64,000 nt of DNA from an uncultured Bacteroidales bacterium (GTDB lineage: Bacteria; Bacteroidota; Bacteroidia; Bacteroidales; UBA932): contig CAMXAU010000013.1 in assembly GCA_947179325.1 (NCBI GenBank), positions 1 through 64,000 on the forward strand, given 5' to 3'. Within the stretch, counting starts at the first letter, position 1, and each line of letters starts with the position of its first letter. A program made the translations under genes and the position numbers. This document shows positions 52,065 through 60,796 of this stretch, one piece after another. Below the pieces are notes generated by a model. The model ran no database searches. It was not told where the DNA came from and worked only from the letters and a program-made list of their open reading frames with translations.

Positions 52065-54101
52065 CTATTTGATTATAAGTCCTCTTCCAAGACGGTCCAT
52101 GATGATGTTCCTCGTAGAGTTCAGCCCCGTAATCTCTTTCATCGCATTGATAAGGGCCTCCTGGTCCGCAGTATTCTTCATCATGGATTTAAGTTCTGCA
52201 ATCTTCCTCTCAATCCTTTTTGCCTTGTATGTAAGTATTGCCCTCGGGACATAGGTCGCAAGCCTTGTGTCCTCAGTGGTCATCGACTCCCTGAAATTTG
52301 TCACTGTAAGGTCGTATTTCGGGATGAGAAGGTCTGAGACAAGGTTTGCCATGCTACGGTCCTGGCTATCCATCAGCCCGGAGACAATCTGGTTCTGCCC
52401 GAGCCCCTCCTCATAATATTCGAAATACTGCTCATAAGCCTTATGGTACAGGACATTGACAAAGTCCTCATTGTCTGCAGCCAGCGAACTGTCTATGAAA
52501 TCCGCCACAGTCATCGGCTCTTCGGAATAGAAGTCTGAATCACGCTCGAACATCAGGTTGTCCTGCCCGTTCCTCAGTATAAATTCAAGAAGCTCCCTCT
52601 CGCAAGGCTCAAGCAGCGGGTCCCCGGCTGGCGGCTGGACTATGATCTCCACAGGCTGGACATCATAGTCCGGAGGAATCTGCACATAGCTGTCATCTTC
52701 AGGAATATAGTCCGGCGGAGGGACTGCATCAACGGCATTCCCGGCCCTGCTCTCCATACGCTGGCGTTCACGCTCCTGCTGCTTCCTGTCCGCCTCAATC
52801 ATATCACGGCGCGTATGTGAGATCCTTGCAAAAAGGACCTGCGGCTCGATATTGAACTTCATGCTGCAGCTCTCCACATATACGGAACGCTTCACAGCAT
52901 CCGGAATCATGGCAACAGTATCAGCGATGTCATTGATCAGATTGGCTTTCTTCAGCGGATCATTCCCGGTCTCCCCGAGCAGAAGGTCTGTCTTGAAACT
53001 GATGAAATCCTGCTCATGTGCAGCAATGAACGCATTGACCTCATCAAGCGTATGCTTGCGCGAATACGAATCCGGGTCATCACCGTCCGGAAGCAGCACT
53101 ACCTTTACATTCAGCCCTTCCTTCAGCACAAGCCCGATTCCCCTCAGGGCAGCATGTATTCCTGCAGAGTCTCCGTCATATATTATTGTCACATTCTCAG
53201 TGAACTTCCTTATCAGCCTTATCTGCTCAATCGTAAGCGAAGTCCCGCTGGAGGCAACGACATTTGTTATGCCGAGCTGGTGCATCGAGATCACATCCAG
53301 ATATCCCTCTACAAGTATGCACCTGTCCTGGCGTGAAATCTCGTTCTTGGCAAAATAGATCCCGTACAGGGACTTGCTCTTGACATATATCTCCGTCTCA
53401 GGAGAATTCACATATTTAGCGACAGACTTGTCCGTCTTCAGGGTACGGCACCCGAATGCTATCACACGCCCGCCGACAGAATGGATCGGGAAGACAACCC
53501 TGTCATAGAAACGGTCGACAAGCGAGCCGTCGTCCCTCTTCACACATAGCCCTGTATCTACCAGGAACTCCTCCTTGAAGCCTGCCCCCCTTGCAGCCTT
53601 TGCCAATATATTCCTGCCTGCTGGCGCCCATCCGAGACCGAATTTCGCAATAGTCTCATCCTCCAGGCCCCTGGACTTGAAATACTGGTATCCTATCGCC
53701 TCGCCTTCCGGAGTCTTCAGTGACTCCCTGAAGAATTTCCAGGCATATTCAGAAACAAGAAGCAGACTCTCATTGCGCTGCCTGCTTGCTATCTCCTCCG
53801 CCGTCTCCTCTTTCTCATGTACCTCTATATGATATTTTGCGGCTATGTACTTCAGGGCCTCGACATACGAGACGGATTCATGCTCCATGACAAACCCCAC
53901 GGCCGTACCTGACTTTCCGCAGCCGAAGCACTTGTATATTCCCTTGGAAGGAGAGACATAGAAAGACGGGGTCTTCTCGTTATGGAAAGGACAGCATGCA
54001 ATGTAATTTGCACCCCGCCGCTTCAGCGTCACGAAGTCCCCGACAATGTCTTCAATCCTGGCTGTATCCAGAATCTTGTCTACCGTTTCCTTTGGAATCA
54101 T
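52065..54101 (-). CDS. dnaG: DNA primase
   Basis: A 678-aa replicative primase. N-terminal CHC2 zinc finger (CPFHNEKTPSF...YKCFGCGKSG, about residues 37-63), RNA polymerase core with TOPRIM motifs LVEGYLDVISMHQ near 267 and IYDGDSAGIHAALRG near 310, then a Pro/acid-rich linker and a helical C-terminal region (about 500-678), presumably contacting DnaB. Normal length for Bacteroidota. Starts 12 bp after the DUF308 gene. Confidence 0.96.
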   Translation of the reverse strand: MIPKETVDKILDTARIEDIVGDFVTLKRRGANYIACCPFHNEKTPSFYVSPSKGIYKCFGCGKSGTAVGFVMEHESVSYVEALKYIAAKYHIEVHEKEETAEEIASRQRNESLLLVSEYAWKFFRESLKTPEGEAIGYQYFKSRGLEDETIAKFGLGWAPAGRNILAKAARGAGFKEEFLVDTGLCVKRDDGSLVDRFYDRVVFPIHSVGGRVIAFGCRTLKTDKSVAKYVNSPETEIYVKSKSLYGIYFAKNEISRQDRCILVEGYLDVISMHQLGITNVVASSGTSLTIEQIRLIRKFTENVTIIYDGDSAGIHAALRGIGLVLKEGLNVKVVLLPDGDDPDSYSRKHTLDEVNAFIAAHEQDFISFKTDLLLGETGNDPLKKANLINDIADTVAMIPDAVKRSVYVESCSMKFNIEPQVLFARISHTRRDMIEADRKQQERERQRMESRAGNAVDAVPPPDYIPEDDSYVQIPPDYDVQPVEIIVQPPAGDPLLEPCERELLEFILRNGQDNLMFERDSDFYSEEPMTVADFIDSSLAADNEDFVNVLYHKAYEQYFEYYEEGLGQNQIVSGLMDSQDRSMANLVSDLLIPKYDLTVTNFRESMTTEDTRLATYVPRAILTYKAKRIERKIAELKSMMKNTADQEALINAMKEITGLNSTRNIIMDRLGRGLIIK

Positions 54102-54113
54102 ACAGTACAGGCC

Positions 54114-54740
54114 CTACTGTTCGTCAACTTTCTCGTAATCAACATCCTTTGCATCCAGGACCCCAGCTTCGGAAGCCGCTCCAGATGCCTGTCCGCCGTA
54201 TGCTCTCTTGGCACGGTTCATCTGTACTGTAGCCAGCAGTTCCGACACGCCATAGACCAGCACACATATCCCGGCGACAAGAGTCAATGTGGCCGCCGAA
54301 CCGAATGGATTGAAAAGCAGCAGGATGCCGCCTATAATGCACAATACGGGAAGTACGAACGCGAAGAAACGCATGCCCAGCAGCCTGAATGCACTGCCGA
54401 GCACCACTATCTGGAAAATGCCGAGCACAAGCAGCAATACTCCAAGGAGAATGACAACCACATTCGCAACAGCTGCAGGGAACATGAAAAGCACCGTTCC
54501 AAGAATAATGTCGACAACAGAGTTCACGGCCATAAGCCCAAGGGTATTCCTGTCCTTCCCTGTCGCCCCCATTATTACCGAGACAACCCCTGAGGCAATC
54601 AGGAATGCCGCAAGGAGCTTCACCACAAACACCAGGGAACTTGCCGGCCTTGCGACCATTATCACGCCCAGGACTATTGCAAAGACGGCCCTGAACCAGC
54701 CGCCGAATCTACCCTTGAATCCAAATGTTATCATAATCAA
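54114..54740 (-). CDS. DUF308 (HdeD-like) membrane protein
   Basis: A 208-aa inner-membrane protein with six predicted spans between about residues 14 and 165, arranged as pairs (AVFAIVLGVIMVARP, AAFLIASGVVSVIMG, VDIILGTVLFMFP, VVVILLGVLLLVLGIF, FVLPVLCIIGGILLLFNP, TLTLVAGICVLVYGVSELL). The repeated span-Pro pattern is that of DUF308/HdeD proteins, linked to acid stress in E. coli but of unknown mechanism. The tail (about 170-208) is soluble and acidic. Two start codons two residues apart are possible. First gene of the dnaG run. Confidence 0.85.
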   Translation of the reverse strand: MIMITFGFKGRFGGWFRAVFAIVLGVIMVARPASSLVFVVKLLAAFLIASGVVSVIMGATGKDRNTLGLMAVNSVVDIILGTVLFMFPAAVANVVVILLGVLLLVLGIFQIVVLGSAFRLLGMRFFAFVLPVLCIIGGILLLFNPFGSAATLTLVAGICVLVYGVSELLATVQMNRAKRAYGGQASGAASEAGVLDAKDVDYEKVDEQ

Positions 54741-54809
54741 TTATATTGTCAAATCCATGTTCTCCTGGCAGCACCTGGACATGCCAGTGCCGCTTCATGC
54801 CATAAACTG

Positions 54810-54817
54810 CAAAAATA
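54810..54817 (-). promoter_or_regulatory. Putative -7 box for the DUF308-dnaG-metG-mur run
   Basis: TATTTTTG on the minus strand fits TAnnTTTG, 70 bases upstream of the DUF308 start; a TTG core lies about 23 bases further upstream (54841-54843). The opposing plus-strand PHP gene has no equally good box in this 147-bp gap. Confidence 0.4.
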
Positions 54818-54887
54818 GGAATTTTTTAGTATTTTCGCGGCAATTTTCCCGATTCAGCATACGGAAAGGGCAATTATCAAGAATAAA

Positions 54888-55712
54888 ATGAAACTTTACG
54901 ACAACCATAACCATAGCCAGTTCTCATTTGACGGGCACCGCACCAGCGTCAGGAGGTCCGCCGAGGCAGCATTGGCTGCCGGACTTGGAGGAATATGCTT
55001 CACTGACCATTGCGACTTCCATGTCCCACCGATGAAGGCTGCATATGAGAACCTTGTATCTGAAGTATTTGACGTTGAAGCGCAGCAGAAAGAAATCAAT
55101 GAAGTATCCCATGACATACCAGGGATCCGGATATTGAAAGGCATTGAGGCCGGCATGTACCATGGATGCAGGGAACAGATCAGGGAGCATCTCTCCGCGC
55201 ACAGTTTCGACCAGGTCATTGCATCAGTCCATTACATAGATGACACAGACCCGTTCTATGGAGGCTATTACGAAGGGAAGACGTGGAAAGAAGCCTACGG
55301 CCATTACCTGGAGACCATATACGAGGAAATCACCTGGCTGAAGGATTTCGACATCCTCGGGCACTACGACTATGTTGCAAGATACGCACCCTATCCCCAG
55401 TCCAGCATAATGTATGCAGATTTCGCGGACATCCTGGATGAAATACTCCGGTTCCTGGCATACGAGGGGAAAGCCCTGGAAATCAACACCAAGACATATC
55501 AGGACTATAACGGGCGCACTCCCGTCCTGGACAAGAATATCCTGCTTCGTTTCCGTGAACTGGGAGGCGAGGGAATCAGCCTCGGCTCAGACTCGCACGA
55601 CCCGTCAAGGACCGGGGACAAATTCTGTCATTATTCGGAATTCATAAAGTCACTCGGCTTCAGATGGACAGTGCATTTCGAGGCACGCAAGGCCATATTC
55701 TCTGGAATATGA
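54888..55712 (+). CDS. PHP-domain phosphatase, HisJ-like
   Basis: A 274-aa metal-dependent phosphoesterase of the PHP superfamily. Metal ligands appear in order: DNHNHSQFSFDG (residues 5-16), FTDHCDF, LKGIEAGMY, IASVHYI, LGHYDYVARY and GSDSHDP. This matches the histidinol-phosphatase (HisJ/HisK) family, which removes phosphate from histidinol phosphate; the fold is shared with other phosphoesterases, and no his genes are nearby, so the substrate is not certain. Single gene, convergent with recQ with a 13-bp gap and no visible terminator. Confidence 0.88.
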   Translation: MKLYDNHNHSQFSFDGHRTSVRRSAEAALAAGLGGICFTDHCDFHVPPMKAAYENLVSEVFDVEAQQKEINEVSHDIPGIRILKGIEAGMYHGCREQIREHLSAHSFDQVIASVHYIDDTDPFYGGYYEGKTWKEAYGHYLETIYEEITWLKDFDILGHYDYVARYAPYPQSSIMYADFADILDEILRFLAYEGKALEINTKTYQDYNGRTPVLDKNILLRFRELGGEGISLGSDSHDPSRTGDKFCHYSEFIKSLGFRWTVHFEARKAIFSGI

Positions 55713-55725
55713 TCTGGCAGCGCCG

Positions 55726-57921
55726 TCAATTGGCGACCTCGCATATGAATTTCATACGCACAAGGCGCACTTCCATCTCCTCGTAGTCTGACCCGAGCTC
55801 GTTTATGGCATCCTCTATAGAATCGGACTCTGCCTCCTCCATGAAATAATCATAGATGTCGGAAACCACATCCTCATCAAGGTTCTGCTCTATATAATAA
55901 TTGAGGTTAAGGCTGAATCCGGAATTGACGATAGCCTCTATCTCTTCCAGAAGTTCATCCATCTCAAGTCCCTTGGCCTCAGCAATATCCTCAAGGGGGA
56001 GCTTCTTGTCAACGCTCTGGATTATGAAGACCTTGTTGGCAGACTTGTTGACAACAGATTTCAGAACAAAGTCATCCGGACGCTCAATGTCATTTTCCTT
56101 GACATACCTGTCAATGAGGGCAACGAACTCCCTTCCGTATTTATGCGCCTTTCCGTCACCGACACCCTGGCAGTTCTTAAGTTCATCAAGATTCACCGGA
56201 TACATTATTGACATGTCCTCCAGGGACGAGTCGCTGAAGATTACCCATGACTGCACGCCGAGCTTTTTCGACATTGATTTCCTGAGGTCCTTCAGCATTG
56301 CAAGCAACGTCGCATCACCGCCTCCTCCGCCACGGACTGCGGCAGCAGAATCTTCATCCTCATCCTCACCCTCGGCAAATTCGCGGTCCTCGACCAGCAT
56401 AAGTTCATGCGGATTGGCCAGGAATTCACGTCCCTTGTCCGTGACAGAGATAAGTCCGTATGATTCAATCTCCTTATCCAGGAAATGCATGATTATGCCC
56501 TGCCTTATGACAGCCGTCCAGAACTTGACGGTATGGTCCTTCCCTGCACCGAAGAACTCAAGCATATCATGCTTGTATGACTTTATGAGAGAATTATATA
56601 CCCCGGCAAGGATATTCGCGATATGCTCTGTCTTGAAACGCTCCGGCATAGACATGACAAGCTCCATGACAAGCGACATCTCCTCCCTTCCGTCAAATTT
56701 CTTCTTGGGATGCAGGCAATTGTCGCAGGCCCCGCAGTTCTCCTCGTGATATTCTTCACCGAAATAGTTGAGAAGCAATTTCCTGCGGCACTGGTTTGAC
56801 TCGGCATATGCTACTGTCTCCAGAAGAAGCTGCCTGCTTATCTCCTGCTCGGCCACAGGTTTCCCCTGCATGAATTTCTCAAGCTTCTGTATATCCTTAT
56901 AGCTGTAGAAAGTAAGGCATGTGCCCTCGTTTCCATCACGTCCTGCACGCCCGGTCTCCTGGTAGTATCCCTCAATGCTCTTCGGGATGTCGTAATGTAT
57001 CACAAAGCGTACATCCGGCTTGTCGATCCCCATACCGAAAGCGATGGTGGCAACTATTACATCCACCTCCTCCATAAGGAATTTGTCCTGGTTCTCCGCA
57101 CGGGTCTTCGCATCCAGTCCGGCATGATATGGCAATGCCTTTATTCCATTGATGTTCAGAAGTTCTGCAAGTTCCTCGACTTTCTTCCTGCTGAGGCAAT
57201 AGATTATTCCGGACTTGCCCGGATTCTGCTTTATGAACTTGATAATCTCACGCTTGGGATCTGACTTGTCACGGATCTCATAATACAGGTTAGGCCTGTT
57301 GAAAGAAGACTTGAACACCCTGGCATCCGTCATGCCGAGATTCTTCTGTATGTCATGCTGCACCTTAGGCGTGGCTGTAGCCGTCAATGCAATCACAGGA
57401 GCATGGCCTATCTCCTCCATTATGGCCCTGATACGGCGGTACTCCGGACGGAAGTCATGCCCCCATTCTGAGATACAGTGAGCCTCGTCTATGGCATAGA
57501 ATGAAATCTTCACATCTTTCAGCAGGGCGATGTTGTCAGCCTTCGTAAGGGACTCCGGAGCGACATAGAGAAGTTTCGTCACGCCGGAGAGCAGGTCTTC
57601 CTTGACCTCTGCTATCTGGGCCTTCGACAATGAAGAATTGAGGAAATGCGCAATTCCCTCCCGGCCTGAGACAAAACCGCGTATTGCATCCACCTGGTTT
57701 TTCATCAGTGCAATCAACGGAGATATGACTATGGCCGTCCCGTCCATCACAAGTGCAGGAAGCTGATAGCAAAGGGATTTTCCGCCCCCCGTCGGCATAA
57801 GGACAAAAGAGTTGTTGCCAGAGACAAGGTTGGCAATTATTTCCTCCTGCTGTCCCTTAAAGGAGTCAAAGCCAAAAAATTCCTTTAATTTTCTGTGAAG
57901 CGTTGAAGAATCTATTTCCAT
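55726..57921 (-). CDS. recQ: ATP-dependent DNA helicase RecQ
   Basis: A 731-aa 3'-5' helicase for recombination repair. Helicase core (about residues 1-340): MPTGGGKSLCYQLP, DEAHCISEWGHDFRPEYR with the aromatic-rich loop, and QETGRAGRDG. Zinc site CRRKLLLNYFGE...CGACDNC (about 378-405), winged-helix RQC domain (to about 510), an acidic linker with a GGGGG stretch (about 517-540), HRDC domain (about 545-620), and a C-terminal helical region (about 640-731) found in Bacteroidota RecQ. It has its own promoter. Confidence 0.96.
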   Translation of the reverse strand: MEIDSSTLHRKLKEFFGFDSFKGQQEEIIANLVSGNNSFVLMPTGGGKSLCYQLPALVMDGTAIVISPLIALMKNQVDAIRGFVSGREGIAHFLNSSLSKAQIAEVKEDLLSGVTKLLYVAPESLTKADNIALLKDVKISFYAIDEAHCISEWGHDFRPEYRRIRAIMEEIGHAPVIALTATATPKVQHDIQKNLGMTDARVFKSSFNRPNLYYEIRDKSDPKREIIKFIKQNPGKSGIIYCLSRKKVEELAELLNINGIKALPYHAGLDAKTRAENQDKFLMEEVDVIVATIAFGMGIDKPDVRFVIHYDIPKSIEGYYQETGRAGRDGNEGTCLTFYSYKDIQKLEKFMQGKPVAEQEISRQLLLETVAYAESNQCRRKLLLNYFGEEYHEENCGACDNCLHPKKKFDGREEMSLVMELVMSMPERFKTEHIANILAGVYNSLIKSYKHDMLEFFGAGKDHTVKFWTAVIRQGIIMHFLDKEIESYGLISVTDKGREFLANPHELMLVEDREFAEGEDEDEDSAAAVRGGGGGDATLLAMLKDLRKSMSKKLGVQSWVIFSDSSLEDMSIMYPVNLDELKNCQGVGDGKAHKYGREFVALIDRYVKENDIERPDDFVLKSVVNKSANKVFIIQSVDKKLPLEDIAEAKGLEMDELLEEIEAIVNSGFSLNLNYYIEQNLDEDVVSDIYDYFMEEAESDSIEDAINELGSDYEEMEVRLVRMKFICEVAN

Positions 57922-57970
57922 AATAGGGTCAATTCAAAATTGTCAATCGGCTTCTTCCGAGAAACCAAAC

Positions 57971-58002
57971 CAAAATTATAATAATATTTTTGCTATAACA
58001 AA
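57971..58002 (-). promoter_or_regulatory. Promoter of recQ
   Basis: Minus strand: -33 TTTG (57999-58002), 20-base spacer, -7 TAATTTTG (57971-57978). Full consensus match; the leader to recQ would be about 43 bases. Confidence 0.75.
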
Positions 58003-58024
58003 TTTTTATTTGTGTTTTTAGTTG

Positions 58025-58032
58025 TATTTTTG
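58025..58032 (+). promoter_or_regulatory. Putative -7 box for nhaA
   Basis: TATTTTTG fits TAnnTTTG and is 28 bases before the nhaA ATG. A second match, TATTTTTG at 57985-57992, lies 40 bases upstream and overlaps the recQ promoter spacer. A TTTG at 58009-58012 is too close for a normal -33. Confidence 0.45.
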
Positions 58033-58060
58033 CGCGCTTAAACTAAAAAATGATTTTAAA

Positions 58061-59491
58061 ATGGCTACAGGGCACATTGAAGATTATCGTGACGACGAGA
58101 GTATTACTGTGCACAGGAACATGGAAATACTCCATACATTCAATTCTTTTCTCCACAATGAGGCGACAGGCGGGATTCTGCTGCTGATATGCGCAGTGAC
58201 TGCGGTAATAATGGCCACAATACCGGAAGGACAATGGTTTGACAGGATGTGGGACACCAGCGCGAGCCTGTCAATAGGAAGCTTCTCGATAGACATGACC
58301 CTCAGGAACTGGATAAATGACGCACTTATGGCGGTATTCTTTTTCTATGTCGGCCTTGAGATCAAGCGGGAGATGCTCGTCGGACAGCTGTCGTCAATCC
58401 GCAGGTCAATACTTCCGATCATGGCCGCGCTTGGAGGAATGATAGTACCTGCACTTATATATACTCTGTTCAACCATGGCAATCCGGAGATGGCGCACGG
58501 ATGGGGGATACCGATGGCGACCGACATCGCATTTGCGATAGGGGTGCTGTCCATCCTCGGAAGCAGGGTACCCGCCGGAATCAAGATCTTCCTGACCGCA
58601 CTGGCAATAGCCGACGACCTCGGAGCCATCATTGTGCTGGCGATATTCTATCCGACCCACGCACTGCACCTGAGCTACCTGCTCTATGTAGTGCTCATCA
58701 TGGCTGTGCTTTACTTATTCAGCCGATGCCATATCAGGAGCAGGCTTCTCTACATCCTGCCGGGACTTGTCATGTGGTATTTCACATATAAGTCTGGAGT
58801 CCATGCAACTATATCCGGTGTCCTCCTCGCGATGGTGATACCTTCAAGGGGCAACATCAACGAGATAAAGTTCCAGACGAAGGTCAACTACCTTCTCAAG
58901 AAATTCAGGGTGGCCAGCAACGGAGAGGTCCACGTCCTGGCAAGTCCTGAGCAGCAGCACATAATACACAGCATGGAAGAGGAGATACACAAGGTCGACC
59001 CGCTCATGCACATTTTCGAAAGCAGGCTGCACCCGGCAGTGACATTCCTCATAATGCCGCTTTTTGCACTGTCAAACGCGGGAGTGGCCTTTGACCTGGG
59101 CGTATTCTCCGGCTCTATCCCTACAATTACATCCGGAATATTCTTCGGCCTTCTCATAGGAAAGCCGGCCGGCATATTCCTGTTCAGCCTTCTCAGCATC
59201 AAATGCGGCATGGCACAGAAGCCACAGGGGGTATCGTGGAAACAGCTGGCTGCGGCAGGAGTGCTTGGAGGAATAGGCTTTACAATGTCGATATTTGTCA
59301 ACGGCCTGTCTTTCTCCGACCCTGTGCTCACAGACCTTGGCAAGATAAGCATACTCCTCACATCGGTAACAGCAGCAATCGCAGGACTGATAGCAGTAGC
59401 TGCCACATGCAGGGGAAAGGCGACACAGCTCACGGCCGCTGACATACTTCCGGCAAAAACAAATCGCATAAAGCACGGGAATGTCAAATAA
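58061..59491 (+). CDS. nhaA: Na+/H+ antiporter NhaA
   Basis: A 476-aa inner-membrane antiporter exporting Na+ in exchange for protons. About 12 spans are visible; the ion-binding pair is in LAIADDLGAIIV and a further conserved Asp in PMATDIAFAIGVL. A long cytosolic loop (about residues 280-325, with RVASNGEVHVLASPEQQHI) is larger than in E. coli NhaA, as in many Bacteroidota copies. Start set at ATG 58061; the longer frame begins inside the promoter box. Confidence 0.94.
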   Translation: MATGHIEDYRDDESITVHRNMEILHTFNSFLHNEATGGILLLICAVTAVIMATIPEGQWFDRMWDTSASLSIGSFSIDMTLRNWINDALMAVFFFYVGLEIKREMLVGQLSSIRRSILPIMAALGGMIVPALIYTLFNHGNPEMAHGWGIPMATDIAFAIGVLSILGSRVPAGIKIFLTALAIADDLGAIIVLAIFYPTHALHLSYLLYVVLIMAVLYLFSRCHIRSRLLYILPGLVMWYFTYKSGVHATISGVLLAMVIPSRGNINEIKFQTKVNYLLKKFRVASNGEVHVLASPEQQHIIHSMEEEIHKVDPLMHIFESRLHPAVTFLIMPLFALSNAGVAFDLGVFSGSIPTITSGIFFGLLIGKPAGIFLFSLLSIKCGMAQKPQGVSWKQLAAAGVLGGIGFTMSIFVNGLSFSDPVLTDLGKISILLTSVTAAIAGLIAVAATCRGKATQLTAADILPAKTNRIKHGNVK

Positions 59492-59580
59492 ATTTACGAC
59501 ATTTGTAGCTTGTGCGTCCGCTGGAAGGCAGATGTGCATAAAAACACTGGGTAAACAAAACTTTTTAAATCAATAAAACA

Positions 59581-60330
59581 ATGAAAACACTCAAATTTAT
59601 TGCAATCGCAGCATCTGTTGCAATCCTCGCTGCATCATGCAAGTCAAACGGAGGAGTCAAGGTTGAGGCCCAGCTTCCTTCACAGTCAGAAATTGACTCT
59701 GTAAGCTACCTTATCGGTATAAATTTCGGCTACTTCATCAAGGCCAACAACTTCGGCGAGGACCTCAACTACGCCCAGATCAAGAAAGGCATGATGGACT
59801 TCATCAAGTCAGAGGGACAGCCAGGCGAAGAGGGATTCAACGACCAGTTCAAGATCAGCCCGGACGCAATGAACGAAATGTTCAACAGCTATATCCAGAA
59901 AAGGAACGCATACGAGGCTGAACTGAACCAGAAGACTGGTGAGAAATTCCTTGACGCAAACAAGATGAAAGACGGCGTAGTCGTTACAGAAAGCGGTCTT
60001 CAGTACAAGATTATCGAGGCCGGCAACGATGTCAAGGCTGGTCCTGTAGATACAGTATACGTACATTACACAGGAACCCTCATCGACGGCACTGAGTTCG
60101 ATGCAAGCGACAGGGCGGGAGAGCCAGTCAAGATGTTCATGAACAGGGTAATCAAGGGGTGGACAGAAGGTCTCCAGCTCGTAGGTGAAGGCGGAAGGAT
60201 CCAGCTCTTTATTCCGGCAGACCTCGCCTATGGCGCACGCAAGATGGGCAAGATTGAGGCAAACTCAACACTTATCTTTGACGTAGATGTAGTGAAAGTA
60301 GGAAAAGTCCCTGCAACTGAGGAGGAATAA
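59581..60330 (+). CDS. FKBP-type peptidyl-prolyl isomerase lipoprotein
   Basis: A 249-aa envelope lipoprotein (lipobox LAASC, Cys20). An N-terminal helical dimerisation/chaperone region (about residues 30-125, FKBP_N type, SEIDSVSYLIGINFGYFIK) precedes the FKBP catalytic domain (about 140-240): TESGLQYKIIEAG, VHYTGTLIDGTEFDAS, VIKGWTEGLQLV, IPADLAYGARKMGKIEANSTLIFDV. The layout resembles FkpA/Mip. It aids folding of outer-membrane and periplasmic proteins. Followed at 7 bp by the DUF3127 gene. Confidence 0.94.
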   Translation: MKTLKFIAIAASVAILAASCKSNGGVKVEAQLPSQSEIDSVSYLIGINFGYFIKANNFGEDLNYAQIKKGMMDFIKSEGQPGEEGFNDQFKISPDAMNEMFNSYIQKRNAYEAELNQKTGEKFLDANKMKDGVVVTESGLQYKIIEAGNDVKAGPVDTVYVHYTGTLIDGTEFDASDRAGEPVKMFMNRVIKGWTEGLQLVGEGGRIQLFIPADLAYGARKMGKIEANSTLIFDVDVVKVGKVPATEEE

Positions 60331-60337
60331 CAAGGAC

Positions 60338-60745
60338 ATGGAACTGGAAGGAAAAATAATCCGCAAGCTGAATGTCCAGACCGGCAATTCAGCAAGAGGC
60401 ACTTGGGCAAAACAGGAATTTGTCCTGGAATACCAGGACGGCAACTACCCGGCCCAGGCCTGCCTTAACGTGTGGGGAGAAGACAAAGTCAAGGACCTGG
60501 AGAAATACCAGGTCGGGGACAAGGTCAAGGTCGCCTTCAACATCAACAGCCGTGAATACAATGGACGCTGGTACAATGACCTGAGGGCATGGAGAATTGA
60601 ACCTGCCGGAGTTTCCGGCGGATATTCACATGGCAATAATGGATACGGCAGCACATCCGGCTCCGTTCCTCCAGCAGCCCCGATGCCGACAGCAGACGAC
60701 ATGCCGGCAGATCTGGGAGGCAGCGACGAGGACCTTCCATTCTAA
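60338..60745 (+). CDS. DUF3127 protein with SSB-like acidic tip
   Basis: A 135-aa protein. Residues 1-88 match DUF3127, a Bacteroidota family: MELEGKIIRKL, GTWAKQEFVLEYQDG, ACLNVWGEDKVKDLEKYQVGDKVKVAFNINSREYNGRWYNDLRAW, which reads like an OB-fold similar to single-stranded DNA-binding proteins. A Gly/Ser/Pro/Ala-rich linker (about 90-120) leads to an acidic end GGSDEDLPF, very like the DDDIPF tip by which SSB recruits partners. Function unproven; a DNA-binding accessory role is plausible. Followed by a strong terminator. Confidence 0.88.
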   Translation: MELEGKIIRKLNVQTGNSARGTWAKQEFVLEYQDGNYPAQACLNVWGEDKVKDLEKYQVGDKVKVAFNINSREYNGRWYNDLRAWRIEPAGVSGGYSHGNNGYGSTSGSVPPAAPMPTADDMPADLGGSDEDLPF

Positions 60746-60761
60746 GGAGAAGACAGCATAT

Positions 60762-60796
60762 AAAAAGACAGCGGCCATCATGGTCGCTGTCTTTTT
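60762..60796. terminator. Bidirectional terminator between DUF3127 gene and miaA
   Basis: AAAAAGACAGCG pairs with CGCTGTCTTTTT, with further CCA/TGG pairing around a short loop; A and T runs flank the stem on both strands. The miaA stop codon (60795-60797) lies in the edge of the right arm, so the last miaA codons sit next to the terminator. Confidence 0.85.

Noticed and set aside
55901..56749. 282-codon plus-strand open frame
   Set aside because: Antisense to recQ; Ser-rich translation mirrors acidic codons of the real gene.
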